NCBI GenBank assembly: GCA_025698865.1
Contig: JAILWQ010000001.1
Span: 372,001 to 436,000 of the forward strand
DNA: 64,000 nucleotides
Direction of reading: 5' to 3'
Source: Erythrobacter sp.
Lineage (GTDB): Bacteria > Pseudomonadota > Alphaproteobacteria > Sphingomonadales > Sphingomonadaceae
Shown: piece after piece, positions 54,817 through 64,000 of the stretch
How positions within the stretch are numbered: position 1 is the stretch's first letter
Layout: every line of letters starts with the position of its first letter
Translations under genes and position numbers: made by a program
Notes under the pieces: generated by a model
Database searches by the model: none
What the model was told of the DNA's origin: nothing
What the model saw: only the letters and a program-made list of their open reading frames with translations

Positions 54817-55506
54817 GTGACGACTTCTCAAGCCGCGATTTCCGCCCGCAACCTGACCCTCACTCTCGGCAGCGCCACCGCGCCGGTGGAGATATTGAAG
54901 GGTCTCGACCTCACTGTCGGCACGGGAGAGACGGTCGCCCTGCTCGGCCCGTCGGGATCGGGCAAGAGCTCGCTGATGGCGGTCCTGTCCGGGCTGGAGC
55001 GCGCATCCGGCGGCGAATTGCAGGTCGCCGGGCAGGATTTCATGGGCATGGACGAGGATGCGCTGGCCCACGCACGCCGTGGTCGGATCGGGATCGTGCT
55101 CCAGGCCTTCCACCTCCTGCCGACCATGACCGCGCTCGAAAACGTGGCGACCCCGATGGAGCTTGCCGGAGCGCCCGACGCGCAGCGCCGTGCGCGCGCC
55201 GAACTCGAAGCGGTCGGCCTCGGCCACCGGCTCGATCACTATCCGCAGCAGCTGTCGGGCGGCGAGCAGCAGCGTGTCGCCATCGCCCGCGCCATTGCTC
55301 CACGCCCGCAGCTGATCTTCGCCGACGAGCCGACCGGCAATCTCGACGCGGCGACCGGCCACGACATCGTCGACCTGCTCTTCGCCCGCCGGGCCGAAAC
55401 CGGCGCGACCCTGCTCGTCATCACCCATGATCCCGAACTGGCGCAGAAATGCGACCGCGTGCTGACGCTCGGCGACGGACGCATCGCCAGTGACAGCGCG
55501 GCATGA
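54817..55506 (+). CDS. ybbA: ABC transporter ATP-binding protein (YbbA/LolD type)
   Basis: 229 residues from GTG 54817. Walker A GPSGSGKSS (44-52), LQAFHLLPTMTALENVATPMEL (Q-loop), signature LSGGEQQRVAIARAI, Walker B LIFADEPTGNLD, switch TLLVITHD. It powers the paired FtsX-type permease downstream, probably as an extractor of lipid-linked material from the inner membrane rather than an importer. The stop overlaps the permease start by four bases. Confidence 0.93.
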   Translation: MTTSQAAISARNLTLTLGSATAPVEILKGLDLTVGTGETVALLGPSGSGKSSLMAVLSGLERASGGELQVAGQDFMGMDEDALAHARRGRIGIVLQAFHLLPTMTALENVATPMELAGAPDAQRRARAELEAVGLGHRLDHYPQQLSGGEQQRVAIARAIAPRPQLIFADEPTGNLDAATGHDIVDLLFARRAETGATLLVITHDPELAQKCDRVLTLGDGRIASDSAA

Positions 55507-58013
55507 GCTGGGCGGAAGCCTGGCGGATCGCCCGCCGCGATCTCAATGCGCGCTTCCGGGGCCTGCGCCTCCTGCTCGTCTGCCTGTTCCTCGGCACGGG
55601 CGCGCTCGCCGCGATCGGCACGCTGACCGCCGCGATCGAGAACGAGATCGAGGGACGCGGACAGGAACTGCTCGGCGGCGATCTCGAGATCGAATTGTGG
55701 CAGCGCGGCCTGAACGCGCAGGAAAGCGCGGCACTGGCGGAATATGGCCGCCTGTCCTCGGGCGTCCGGCTTCAGGCGATGGCACGTTATGGCGAGCAGG
55801 CCGCGCCCGTCGGGCTGAAAGCGGTCGACGCCGCCTATCCGCTCTACGGCACCCTCGCGCTCGAAGGGCGCGGCGATGCGCCGCCGCCGGGTGCGGGCGA
55901 AGCCTATCTCGATCGCGGCGCGGCGGACCGGCTCGGCGCGTCGATCGGCGACAGGATCACGATCGGCACGCAGACTCTGACCGTCGGCGGCATCATCGCC
56001 ACCGAGCCCGACCGCCTCAGCGAAGGTTTCCAGCTCGGCCCCACGGTGATCGTCGCCGAGGATCTACCGGCGCGCGCCGGACTGGTGGCGCCGGGTTCGA
56101 TGTACCAGACCAAGACCCGCGTCGCTTTCGACGATGTGACGCGCGATCCCGAAGCGGTCGAGGAGGAATTGCAGGCCCGCTTTCCCGAGGGCGGTTTCGA
56201 TTTCCGCACCCGCGACCGCGCCTCGCCGGGGGCAGACCGCTTCGTCGGGCGGATGAGCGAGTTCCTCACGCTCGTCGGCCTCGCCGCGCTGGTCATCGCC
56301 GGGATCGGCATTGGCGGCGGGGTGACCTCCTATCTCGATGCGCGGCGGCAGGCGATCGCGACGCTCAAGATCCTCGGCGCGACCAGCACCGACATCGCGC
56401 GCATCTACGCGCTCCAGATCGGCGCGGCAGCGCTTGCGGGCAGTCTCGCCGGGCTGGTGGTCGGCGTGGCGATCACGCCGCTGCTGGGCCTCGCGCTCGA
56501 AGGGCTGCTGCCGGTGCGCACCGGACTGGTGATCGACCCGCTCGCGCTGCTCGTGGCGCTGGCATACGGCGTGCTGGTGGCGCTGGTCTTCGCCGCGCCG
56601 CCCCTTATGCGGGCGCGCCACTTTCCCGCCATGGCGCTGATGCGGGCACGGGTCGCCCCGCTCGCCCGCGACCGCCGCGCCTTGGGGATCGTGCTGGGCG
56701 GGCTCGCCGCGATCGTCGCGCTGGCTCTGGTGACCGCCAGCAATCCGCTACTGTCGGCCGCATTTCTGGGTGGAGCAGCCGCCGCTCTGGCGCTGCTCGC
56801 CGGCCTCGGCTGGGCGATCCGTCGCGTGGCCGCCGCCCTGCCCCGCCCGGCCAATCCGATCACCCGCGCCGCGCTCGCCAATCTCCACCGCCCCGGGTCG
56901 AGCACCGGGGCGCTCGTCACCGCGCTGGGCTTCGGTCTGGCCGCCTTCGTGGTGCTGGCCGGCGTGCAGACGGCGATCGACGGAAACATCCGTTCCCGCG
57001 TGCCCGATCAAGCACCCGACTATTTCGTGCTCGACGTGCCGCGCGACCGAGTGTCCGAGTTCGAGCAACTGGTCCGCACCACGGATGCCGACGCCGCGAT
57101 CCGCACCGTCCCGGCCCTGCGCGGCGCGGTGCTTGCCTTCGGGCCGGAGGGCGACATGACCCGCACCGCCGACCTCGAGGAGATTCCCGACGGCGCATGG
57201 GCGCTGCGGGGCGAGCGCGGTCTGACCTATGCCGACGAGGTGCCGCCGGGCAACACGATCACGCGCGGCCAGTGGTGGGGGCCATTCTATCAGGGCGATT
57301 ACCTCGTCTCCATCGACGAGGAGTTCGCCGAGGCTGCCGACCTTGAAATCGGCGACATGCTCACCTTCGGCGTGCTCGGGGTGGAGCGGACCGCGCGCAT
57401 CGCCAGTTTCCGGCGGATCGACTGGGAAAATCTCGGCTTCAACTACGTCTTCGTCCTCAGCCCCAACGCGCTCGCCGATGCGCCGCACAATCTCGCGGCG
57501 ACAATCGAACTGGCGGACGGCACGCCGACCGGGCCGCTACTTCAGGCGCTGGTGCGCGAATTCCCCTCCAGTTCGGTGATCGAGGTGGGCGGCGTGCTCG
57601 ATCAGGCGCGCACGATCCTCGAACAGGTCGGCCTCGCCACGCTCGCCGCTGCCAGCGTGGCGGTGCTGGCCGGCCTCGCCGTGCTGCTGGGCGCGATCGC
57701 AGCGGCGCGGGCCGCGCGGACCTACGATACGGTGGTGTTGCGCGTGCTCGGCGCGGATCGGCGGCAGATCCTCGTCATGCAGTTGATCGAATACGGCGCG
57801 CTGGCACTGGCGCTGGCGCTGGTCGCGCTGGGCATCGGCACCCTGCTCGCATGGCTGGTCATCACGCAGATGTTCGAATTCGACTGGCTGCCGCACTGGC
57901 CCACGATCCTTGGCGTCCTCGGCGCGGGTCTCGTCACGGTCTTCCTCTTCGCCATCGGCGGCTCGCTCCCGCTGCTGCGGGCCAGGCCCGCACAGGCGCT
58001 CCGCTCGCTCTGA
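55503..58013 (+). CDS. ybbP: FtsX-like ABC permease (YbbP type)
   Basis: 836 residues. First helix near LLLVCLFLGTGALAAIGTLTAAI, a long periplasmic domain, then FtsX-like blocks at FLTLVGLAALVIAGIGIGGGVTSYLDARRQAIATLKILGAT and at the end (AASVAVLAGLAVLLGAIAAARAARTYDTVVLRVLGADRRQILVMQLIEYGALALALALVALGIGTLLAWLV). That gives two permease repeats, typical of the large YbbP family. Works with ybbA and sits beside tesA; substrate unknown. Confidence 0.92.
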   Translation: MSWAEAWRIARRDLNARFRGLRLLLVCLFLGTGALAAIGTLTAAIENEIEGRGQELLGGDLEIELWQRGLNAQESAALAEYGRLSSGVRLQAMARYGEQAAPVGLKAVDAAYPLYGTLALEGRGDAPPPGAGEAYLDRGAADRLGASIGDRITIGTQTLTVGGIIATEPDRLSEGFQLGPTVIVAEDLPARAGLVAPGSMYQTKTRVAFDDVTRDPEAVEEELQARFPEGGFDFRTRDRASPGADRFVGRMSEFLTLVGLAALVIAGIGIGGGVTSYLDARRQAIATLKILGATSTDIARIYALQIGAAALAGSLAGLVVGVAITPLLGLALEGLLPVRTGLVIDPLALLVALAYGVLVALVFAAPPLMRARHFPAMALMRARVAPLARDRRALGIVLGGLAAIVALALVTASNPLLSAAFLGGAAAALALLAGLGWAIRRVAAALPRPANPITRAALANLHRPGSSTGALVTALGFGLAAFVVLAGVQTAIDGNIRSRVPDQAPDYFVLDVPRDRVSEFEQLVRTTDADAAIRTVPALRGAVLAFGPEGDMTRTADLEEIPDGAWALRGERGLTYADEVPPGNTITRGQWWGPFYQGDYLVSIDEEFAEAADLEIGDMLTFGVLGVERTARIASFRRIDWENLGFNYVFVLSPNALADAPHNLAATIELADGTPTGPLLQALVREFPSSSVIEVGGVLDQARTILEQVGLATLAAASVAVLAGLAVLLGAIAAARAARTYDTVVLRVLGADRRQILVMQLIEYGALALALALVALGIGTLLAWLVITQMFEFDWLPHWPTILGVLGAGLVTVFLFAIGGSLPLLRARPAQALRSL

Positions 58014-58029
58014 CGGCAGACCAAGAAAA

Positions 58030-58049
58030 AGGGGGCCCGAAAGCCCCCT
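58030..58049 (-). terminator. Intrinsic terminator of the TonB receptor gene
   Basis: AGGGGGC (58030-58036) pairs with GCCCCCT (58043-58049). On the minus strand the stem is followed by TTTTTCTT, which marks it as a terminator of the receptor gene; it also lies 17 bases after ybbP. Confidence 0.75.
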
Positions 58050-58075
58050 CTCCCCTCCCAAAACGGATCGCCTCG

Positions 58076-60769
58076 TCAGAAGCGGAAGCGCACCGTGCCG
58101 CCATAGGTGCGCGGGGCGTTCGGGTAGCCGGAGATCGTTCCGGCCTGGGCGACGCCAGGGAACACCGTGAGGATGTAGCGGTCGTTTAGCAGGTTGCGGG
58201 CGAAGGCGGACACCTCCACGCCGTTCTCCAGCGCCAGCGTGAGCGAGGTGTTCACCAGATTGACCTCGCGCCGGAAGCTGTTGTCGCGGATCGCCGTCAG
58301 ACCGTTGTTGATGAAGACGTTGCTCTCGTGGCTGTAGTCCACGCGGCCAATCAGCTGGTTGCCGGTATCGCCGAAATCATGCGTGTACTGGAGCGAGGTC
58401 GAAATCGCGATTTCGGGAATTCCGCCGGGGCGGCGTCCGGTCAGGTCGCCGATCTGCGAGTTCGGGAAATCGTCGTAATTCGCATCGAGATAGGTCAGCG
58501 CGAAGGTCACGTCGAGCGGATCGACCGGCGTGATCAGCGTGTCGAACTCGAAGCCGCGCGTCGACTGCTGGCCGGCATTGGCCAGCGCGAAGCCGGTGCC
58601 GGTGAACAGGAACGACTGGAAACCCTTGATGGTCTGGTCGAACACCGCGAGGTTGAACGACACGCCCGGGTAGCTGCCCTTGAGGCCGAACTCGTAGACC
58701 TCCGCATCTTCCGGCCCGGCGAAGCGCGAACCGGTGGTCAGATTGGTGATCGGAAGGCCCGCATCGCGAATGGGCGAGGACGGGGCGAGGAACTGGCTTC
58801 CGCCCACGACCCCCGGAACCCCGGGAGGAAGCGCGGCGGGGACGAAATCTCCGAACATCGGACGGCTGTCACGCGACAGGTTCACCGAGCTCGCCTTGAA
58901 GCCGGTGGCGTAGGTGAAATAGGTGTTGAGCTCCGGCGTCAGCTCGAACGCGGCGCGCAGCGTGTAGCTGAAATCGTCGTCGCGCGTGCGTCCGTCCTCG
59001 ACCGCATTGGGAATGTCGAGGAAGGGCGGCAGGAACTGGAGCGCGGCGAGGCCCAGCAGCGGGTTGCACACCGCCGGATTGCTGACGTCTGCGGGACAGG
59101 GCGTCACAGCGAGCTGGGACACCTGAGCAAAAACCGCGCGGCCCGTCGGCGTGCCGACGAATGCATTGAACTGCGCGGGATCCTGGGCGTTGATACCCCC
59201 GAAGGCCGGGTTCGCCAGCGCGCCGACGATGAAGGCATCGGCCAGGTTGATGTTCGACAGCGGGTCGAACGACTGCTGCGAGAGCGCGAAGTCCTTGTTG
59301 TCGTCGGTGTAGTTGAAACCGGCGGTCAAGGTCAGACGATCGTCGAACAGCGTCAGGTCGACGGTACCGAAGACCGAGTAGCTTTCGTTGCTGAGCGAGA
59401 AGTTCTCGTTCGTGCTCGGCCCGGGCGCGAAGATCGATCCGGTCGGCAGACCCAGCTGCGCTTCGACGCCAGCCAGCGTTCCGGGCCGTCCGCCACCGGC
59501 CAGCAGGTCGAAGAACAGGCGCGAATCCTGTCCGTTGTTGATGCTGCTGAGCTGGTTGATGTCCTCGTTGAAGTAGAAACCGCCGAGCAGGAAGTTGAGC
59601 GGACCGTCGAAATCCGAGGTCAGGCGGAATTCCTGCGTGAAGCTCTCGACCTTCTGGTCGCGGATCTCGCGGATGAAATCGAGGCCGGTGAAATCGACGT
59701 CCTGATCCTGAAAGTTCGACAGCTCGCGATAGGCGGTGATCGAGGTCAGGTTGAGCGAGCCGAGTTCGAGGTCCGCCTGCAACGACCCGCCATAGCTTTC
59801 CACCTCGTTGCGCGGCAGGAAGTTGAGGAAGGCGGTGTCGCTGAAGAAATCGCCGGTCACGAGGTTGCCGCCCGCGGCGAACACCAGCGGTGTGGTCGGC
59901 CCGGCGACGAGGTTGTTCACCTGACAGCACAGCTCGTCGATCTTGGAATAGTCGCCGATCGCGCGCAGGCGCAGGGCGCCGCCATTGTCGAACAGCAACT
60001 GACCGCGTGCATTCCAGCGATCGCGATTGTTGATCCGCTCGCCCGAATTGAGCTCGGTCACGTAGCCGTCACGGCTGTTGTAGCCACCGTCGATCGCGAA
60101 GGCGATGCTGTCGGTGATCGGGCCCGTGACGTCGCCGCGCAGCACGACCTGATCGTAATTGCCGTAGGTCGCGCTGACCGATCCGCCGAACTCGAATTGC
60201 GGCTCCTGCGTCACGATCGAGATCACGCCCGCGCTGGCGTTCTTGCCGAACAGGGTCGATTGCGGTCCGCGCAGCACCTCGATGCGCTGGACATTGACGA
60301 GGTCGCCGATCGCGCCGGCCGAACGCGACCGGAACACGCCGTCGATGAACACGCCGACCGACGGTTCGATGCCGAAATTGTTGTCGCCATTGCCGAAGCC
60401 GCGGATGATGAAGGTCGTCGTGGCCGAGTTCTGCAACTGGCTTACGCGCAGCGAAGGCGTGACGGTCTGAACGTCGATGAGGTCGCGGATTTCAGCGCGC
60501 TCCAGCGTTTCGCCGGTGGTGACGCTCACCGAAACGGGCGTTTCCTGCAACGTCTGTTCGCGCTTGGTCGCGGTGACGACGATGGTATTGCCGGTGCTCG
60601 AATCGCGCGCGACGGGAATGTTGTCGCCATCGGTGTCGACCTGTTCCTGGGCCTCCTGCAATTCGTCGCGGTCCTGCGCCTGCGCGGCGGTGGGAAGGGC
60701 GACGGCGGCGATGCCGCCAAGCAGGGCGGCGCGGAACGCGGATGCACGAGTGGTCGCGGTCAATTTCAT
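58076..60769 (-). CDS. TonB-dependent outer-membrane receptor
   Basis: 897 residues. Signal sequence (AFRAALLGGIAAVALPTAAQA), then a TonB box-like stretch NTIVVTATKREQTLQETPVSVSV. The plug contains LQNSATTTFIIRGFGNGDNNFGIEPSVGVFIDGVFRSR and VEVLRGPQSTLFGKNASAG-like text (IEVLRGPQSTLFGKNASAG). The barrel has the sphingomonad pattern of this large family and ends in an aromatic residue, F. Sphingomonads carry many such receptors for siderophores, vitamin B12 or sugars; the ligand cannot be read. No TonB or regulator gene is adjacent. Confidence 0.94.
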   Translation of the reverse strand: MKLTATTRASAFRAALLGGIAAVALPTAAQAQDRDELQEAQEQVDTDGDNIPVARDSSTGNTIVVTATKREQTLQETPVSVSVTTGETLERAEIRDLIDVQTVTPSLRVSQLQNSATTTFIIRGFGNGDNNFGIEPSVGVFIDGVFRSRSAGAIGDLVNVQRIEVLRGPQSTLFGKNASAGVISIVTQEPQFEFGGSVSATYGNYDQVVLRGDVTGPITDSIAFAIDGGYNSRDGYVTELNSGERINNRDRWNARGQLLFDNGGALRLRAIGDYSKIDELCCQVNNLVAGPTTPLVFAAGGNLVTGDFFSDTAFLNFLPRNEVESYGGSLQADLELGSLNLTSITAYRELSNFQDQDVDFTGLDFIREIRDQKVESFTQEFRLTSDFDGPLNFLLGGFYFNEDINQLSSINNGQDSRLFFDLLAGGGRPGTLAGVEAQLGLPTGSIFAPGPSTNENFSLSNESYSVFGTVDLTLFDDRLTLTAGFNYTDDNKDFALSQQSFDPLSNINLADAFIVGALANPAFGGINAQDPAQFNAFVGTPTGRAVFAQVSQLAVTPCPADVSNPAVCNPLLGLAALQFLPPFLDIPNAVEDGRTRDDDFSYTLRAAFELTPELNTYFTYATGFKASSVNLSRDSRPMFGDFVPAALPPGVPGVVGGSQFLAPSSPIRDAGLPITNLTTGSRFAGPEDAEVYEFGLKGSYPGVSFNLAVFDQTIKGFQSFLFTGTGFALANAGQQSTRGFEFDTLITPVDPLDVTFALTYLDANYDDFPNSQIGDLTGRRPGGIPEIAISTSLQYTHDFGDTGNQLIGRVDYSHESNVFINNGLTAIRDNSFRREVNLVNTSLTLALENGVEVSAFARNLLNDRYILTVFPGVAQAGTISGYPNAPRTYGGTVRFRF

Positions 60770-60924
60770 CGATATCCTCTCCTGAATGACCGCCTCGTCA
60801 CATTGCCAGGACGGTCCTCTCTCTTCCGCCGAATAAACCGCGGCGGCCTTGTCGCCAAGCGATTGACAGCAATGTAAGTTGGCGTCGAGCGCGAATGTGG
60901 CAAAGGCGTCACACCGCTCCTACC

Positions 60925-60951
60925 TTGCTGCATCGCACAAAGGCGTATAGG
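60925..60951 (+). promoter_or_regulatory. Possible typA promoter
   Basis: TTGCTG (60925-60930) and TATAGG (60946-60951), 15 bases apart, 55 bases before the typA start. Weak match to the alphaproteobacterial housekeeping pattern. Confidence 0.3.
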
Positions 60952-61005
60952 GGGCGCGCCGGCACACCGGCCTCGGCCGCCCTCCCCACTTGAAAGCATT
61001 CTCGC

Positions 61006-62835
<1,830 letters not shown>

Positions 62836-62919
62836 GCGCCGCCCGGGAAGCACCGCGCCGGTTCGCTGGGATCGGTTCGACCGGATCCTTTCGAGCGATC
62901 CGGACACGGCATAGAAAAA

Positions 62920-62945
62920 GGGGCGCCGCAGCGTTGCGGCGCCCC
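62920..62945. terminator. Bidirectional intrinsic terminator
   Basis: GGGGCGCCGC (62920-62929) pairs exactly with GCGGCGCCCC (62936-62945). On the minus strand it is followed by CTTTTTC, terminating the beta-barrel gene; on the plus strand by TTCTC. A second 7-bp hairpin lies just before it at 62881-62903 (CCGGATC/GATCCGG). Confidence 0.85.
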
Positions 62946-62979
62946 TTCTCGTTCAGGCGCTGATATGCGCTAGCTGGCT

Positions 62980-63828
62980 TCAGAAGTGGAAGCCGACCGT
63001 CGCACGCAGCGAGTGAATGTCGAAGCGGTTGCTCGAATTGCGCAGGTCGGTCGAACCGGCCCCGCCGATCAGGAACGGATTGCTGTCCGGGGCCGTGCCC
63101 TGCGACACGTTCACCGAGTAGCTGTCGTCATCGTAGCGCGAATAGAGATATTCGAGGCCGAGCGACACGTTGTCGAGCACCATGAGCTCGGCACCGCCAC
63201 CGGCCTGCCAGCCGAATTCCCACTCGTCGTCGGTCGGAGTGAAGGCGTTGGCGCCGTTCGTGGTCAGGAACTCGTGGTCGATGTCGCCATAGCTGGCACC
63301 GCCGGTCACGTAGAACAGGCCACGGCCGTCACCCGGCGAATAGCCGACGCGGGCACGGGCCGAAACCGCATGGTCGAGCTGACGGGCGATGGTGTAGTTC
63401 GCCGGGGTGGTGCTGAAACCGGTCGTGTAGTCAATCGATTCCGACTTCCAGCCCTCGACGAGAGCGCCGACCACGAAATCGCCACCGCCGATGCGGCGGT
63501 CATAGCCGAGGCGCACGCCGTAGCCGAAATCGTTGTTGTCGTCGGCACAGCCCTGATCGGCGCGCGGACCGATCCCGCGGCCGTTGCAGAAGCCGGGCGA
63601 GAACGCGTCGGCACCGGTCGAGGTACGAACCACGTCACCGAAAGCGCCGTCGCCATTGCCGTCGAAAACCAGGCGGTCGCCGGCACGGCTGCCGTTCTGG
63701 TCGAGCGCGATGCTGCCCTGGATGTACGGGCCGTTGAAGTGCTCGGACGGAGTCGTCGTCTGGGCCATGGCAGGCGCGGAAAGGGCGCTGCCGGCGGCGA
63801 TCGCCGCAGCGATGGTAAGCTTTCTCAT
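62980..63828 (-). CDS. Outer-membrane beta-barrel protein, OmpA/Omp25-like porin family
   Basis: 282 residues from ATG 63828 with AAGGA in the leader; an earlier in-frame ATG (63927) is unlikely. MRKLTIAAAIAAGSALSAPAMA is a signal peptide. The rest is a small barrel: GPYIQGSIALDQNGS, YGVRLGYDRRIGGGDFVVGALVEG, ARVGYSPGDGRGLFYVTGGASYGD, WQAGGGAELMVLDNVSLGLEYLYSRYD, and the final aromatic strand LRATVGFHF. This pattern, with conserved Gly and Tyr, matches the Omp25/OmpW-like eight-stranded proteins of alphaproteobacteria. Structural or adhesion role. Confidence 0.88.
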   Translation of the reverse strand: MRKLTIAAAIAAGSALSAPAMAQTTTPSEHFNGPYIQGSIALDQNGSRAGDRLVFDGNGDGAFGDVVRTSTGADAFSPGFCNGRGIGPRADQGCADDNNDFGYGVRLGYDRRIGGGDFVVGALVEGWKSESIDYTTGFSTTPANYTIARQLDHAVSARARVGYSPGDGRGLFYVTGGASYGDIDHEFLTTNGANAFTPTDDEWEFGWQAGGGAELMVLDNVSLGLEYLYSRYDDDSYSVNVSQGTAPDSNPFLIGGAGSTDLRNSSNRFDIHSLRATVGFHF

Positions 63829-63953
63829 TCTGGGAAGTCCTTTGTAACTTTGCCCCCGGATGGGGTTACCCTGTTTGTGACCTACCAAAGGTCGAGGCGG
63901 ATCGGCGTTCCTCGGAAAATGGCGCAAATCGGTTGTTTTCCGGACCTGTTGCG

Positions 63954-63965
63954 CTGTTGCAACAG
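63954..63965. repeat. Palindrome CTGTTGCAACAG upstream of the beta-barrel gene
   Basis: A perfect 12-base palindrome at 63954-63965, with a second half-copy CTGTTGCG directly before it (63946-63953). About 130 bases upstream of the beta-barrel gene's start. Could be an operator; no regulator is known. Confidence 0.45.
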
Positions 63966-64000
63966 ATACGCCCGGTCACTTGAATGCGCCGAAATTGGGC

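Noticed and set aside
60864-60872. A TTGACA sequence upstream of typA and the TonB receptor
   Set aside because: No matching -10 at any reasonable spacing on the plus strand.
58328-60877. A very long open frame on the plus strand over the TonB receptor gene
   Set aside because: It is antisense to a clear receptor gene and has no recognisable motif. High GC leaves third-codon positions rich in G/C and makes stop codons rare on the opposite strand.

Overview
The window is a continuous piece of chromosome from a high-GC alphaproteobacterium of the order Sphingomonadales, most likely Erythrobacteraceae (Erythrobacter or a close relative). Three things support this. There is a circularly permuted two-piece tmRNA gene with the tag ANDNEALALAA. 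There is a LOV-domain HWE histidine kinase of the kind studied in Erythrobacter litoralis. Several gene neighbourhoods (lptD-surA-pdxA-rsmA, purM-purN next to hdaA, a two-part atp locus with only the F1 genes here) fit the group. I saw no rRNA, classical tRNA, insertion sequence, prophage or CRISPR array, so this is core genome with a few accessory or decayed patches.

Layout. 0-10 kb: a 5'-truncated zinc-peptidase/TPR gene; a decayed patch holding a frameshifted N-terminal copy of a photolyase gene and what looks like a priA 3' tail; a divergent HxlR regulator/azoreductase pair; an intact FeS-type photolyase; an OmpA-like protein; a CinA-type amidase; an aldehyde dehydrogenase; and a translationally coupled LOV histidine kinase/response regulator pair. 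9-20 kb: ada, a trypsin-like protease, the F1 ATP synthase genes atpH-A-G-[lipoprotein]-D-C, and an S9 peptidase. 20-36 kb: glmU with a small HNH protein, gph, a 3-hydroxyacyl-CoA-dehydrogenase-like SDR, cysE, hdaA, purM, a purN fused to a YjbR-like domain, a sulfotransferase, ndk, holC, a tiny DUF2256 protein and pepA.

36-48 kb: lptD-surA-pdxA-rsmA (outer-membrane assembly plus B6 synthesis and rRNA methylation), glcB, and an arginine succinyltransferase-type cluster (M20 hydrolase, astA, astB) with overlapping start and stop codons. 46-53 kb: an EEP-family protein, ssrA with repeat elements on its downstream side, mscL, a LemA/TPM/TPM/NUDIX/SDR run, and a minus-strand operon of two tandem 37-40 residue membrane proteins plus a PspC-domain protein. 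53-64 kb: recF, tesA divergent from an ABC exporter pair (ybbA/ybbP type), a TonB-dependent receptor, typA and an outer-membrane beta-barrel protein.

The most interesting unit is at 52.27-52.83 kb. Two previously easy-to-miss mini membrane proteins, paralogous to each other, sit in front of a PspC-domain gene, and a sequence matching the sigma-54 -24/-12 consensus with exact GG-N10-GC spacing lies about 50 bp upstream of the first one. This looks like a compact phage-shock-like envelope stress operon. Other points worth a second look are the photolyase pseudogene, the lipoprotein inside the atp operon, the PurN fusion, the duplicated 18-base element beside ssrA, a hairpin that hides a ribosome binding site, and three GGTTAAC boxes near 46.1-46.2 kb.
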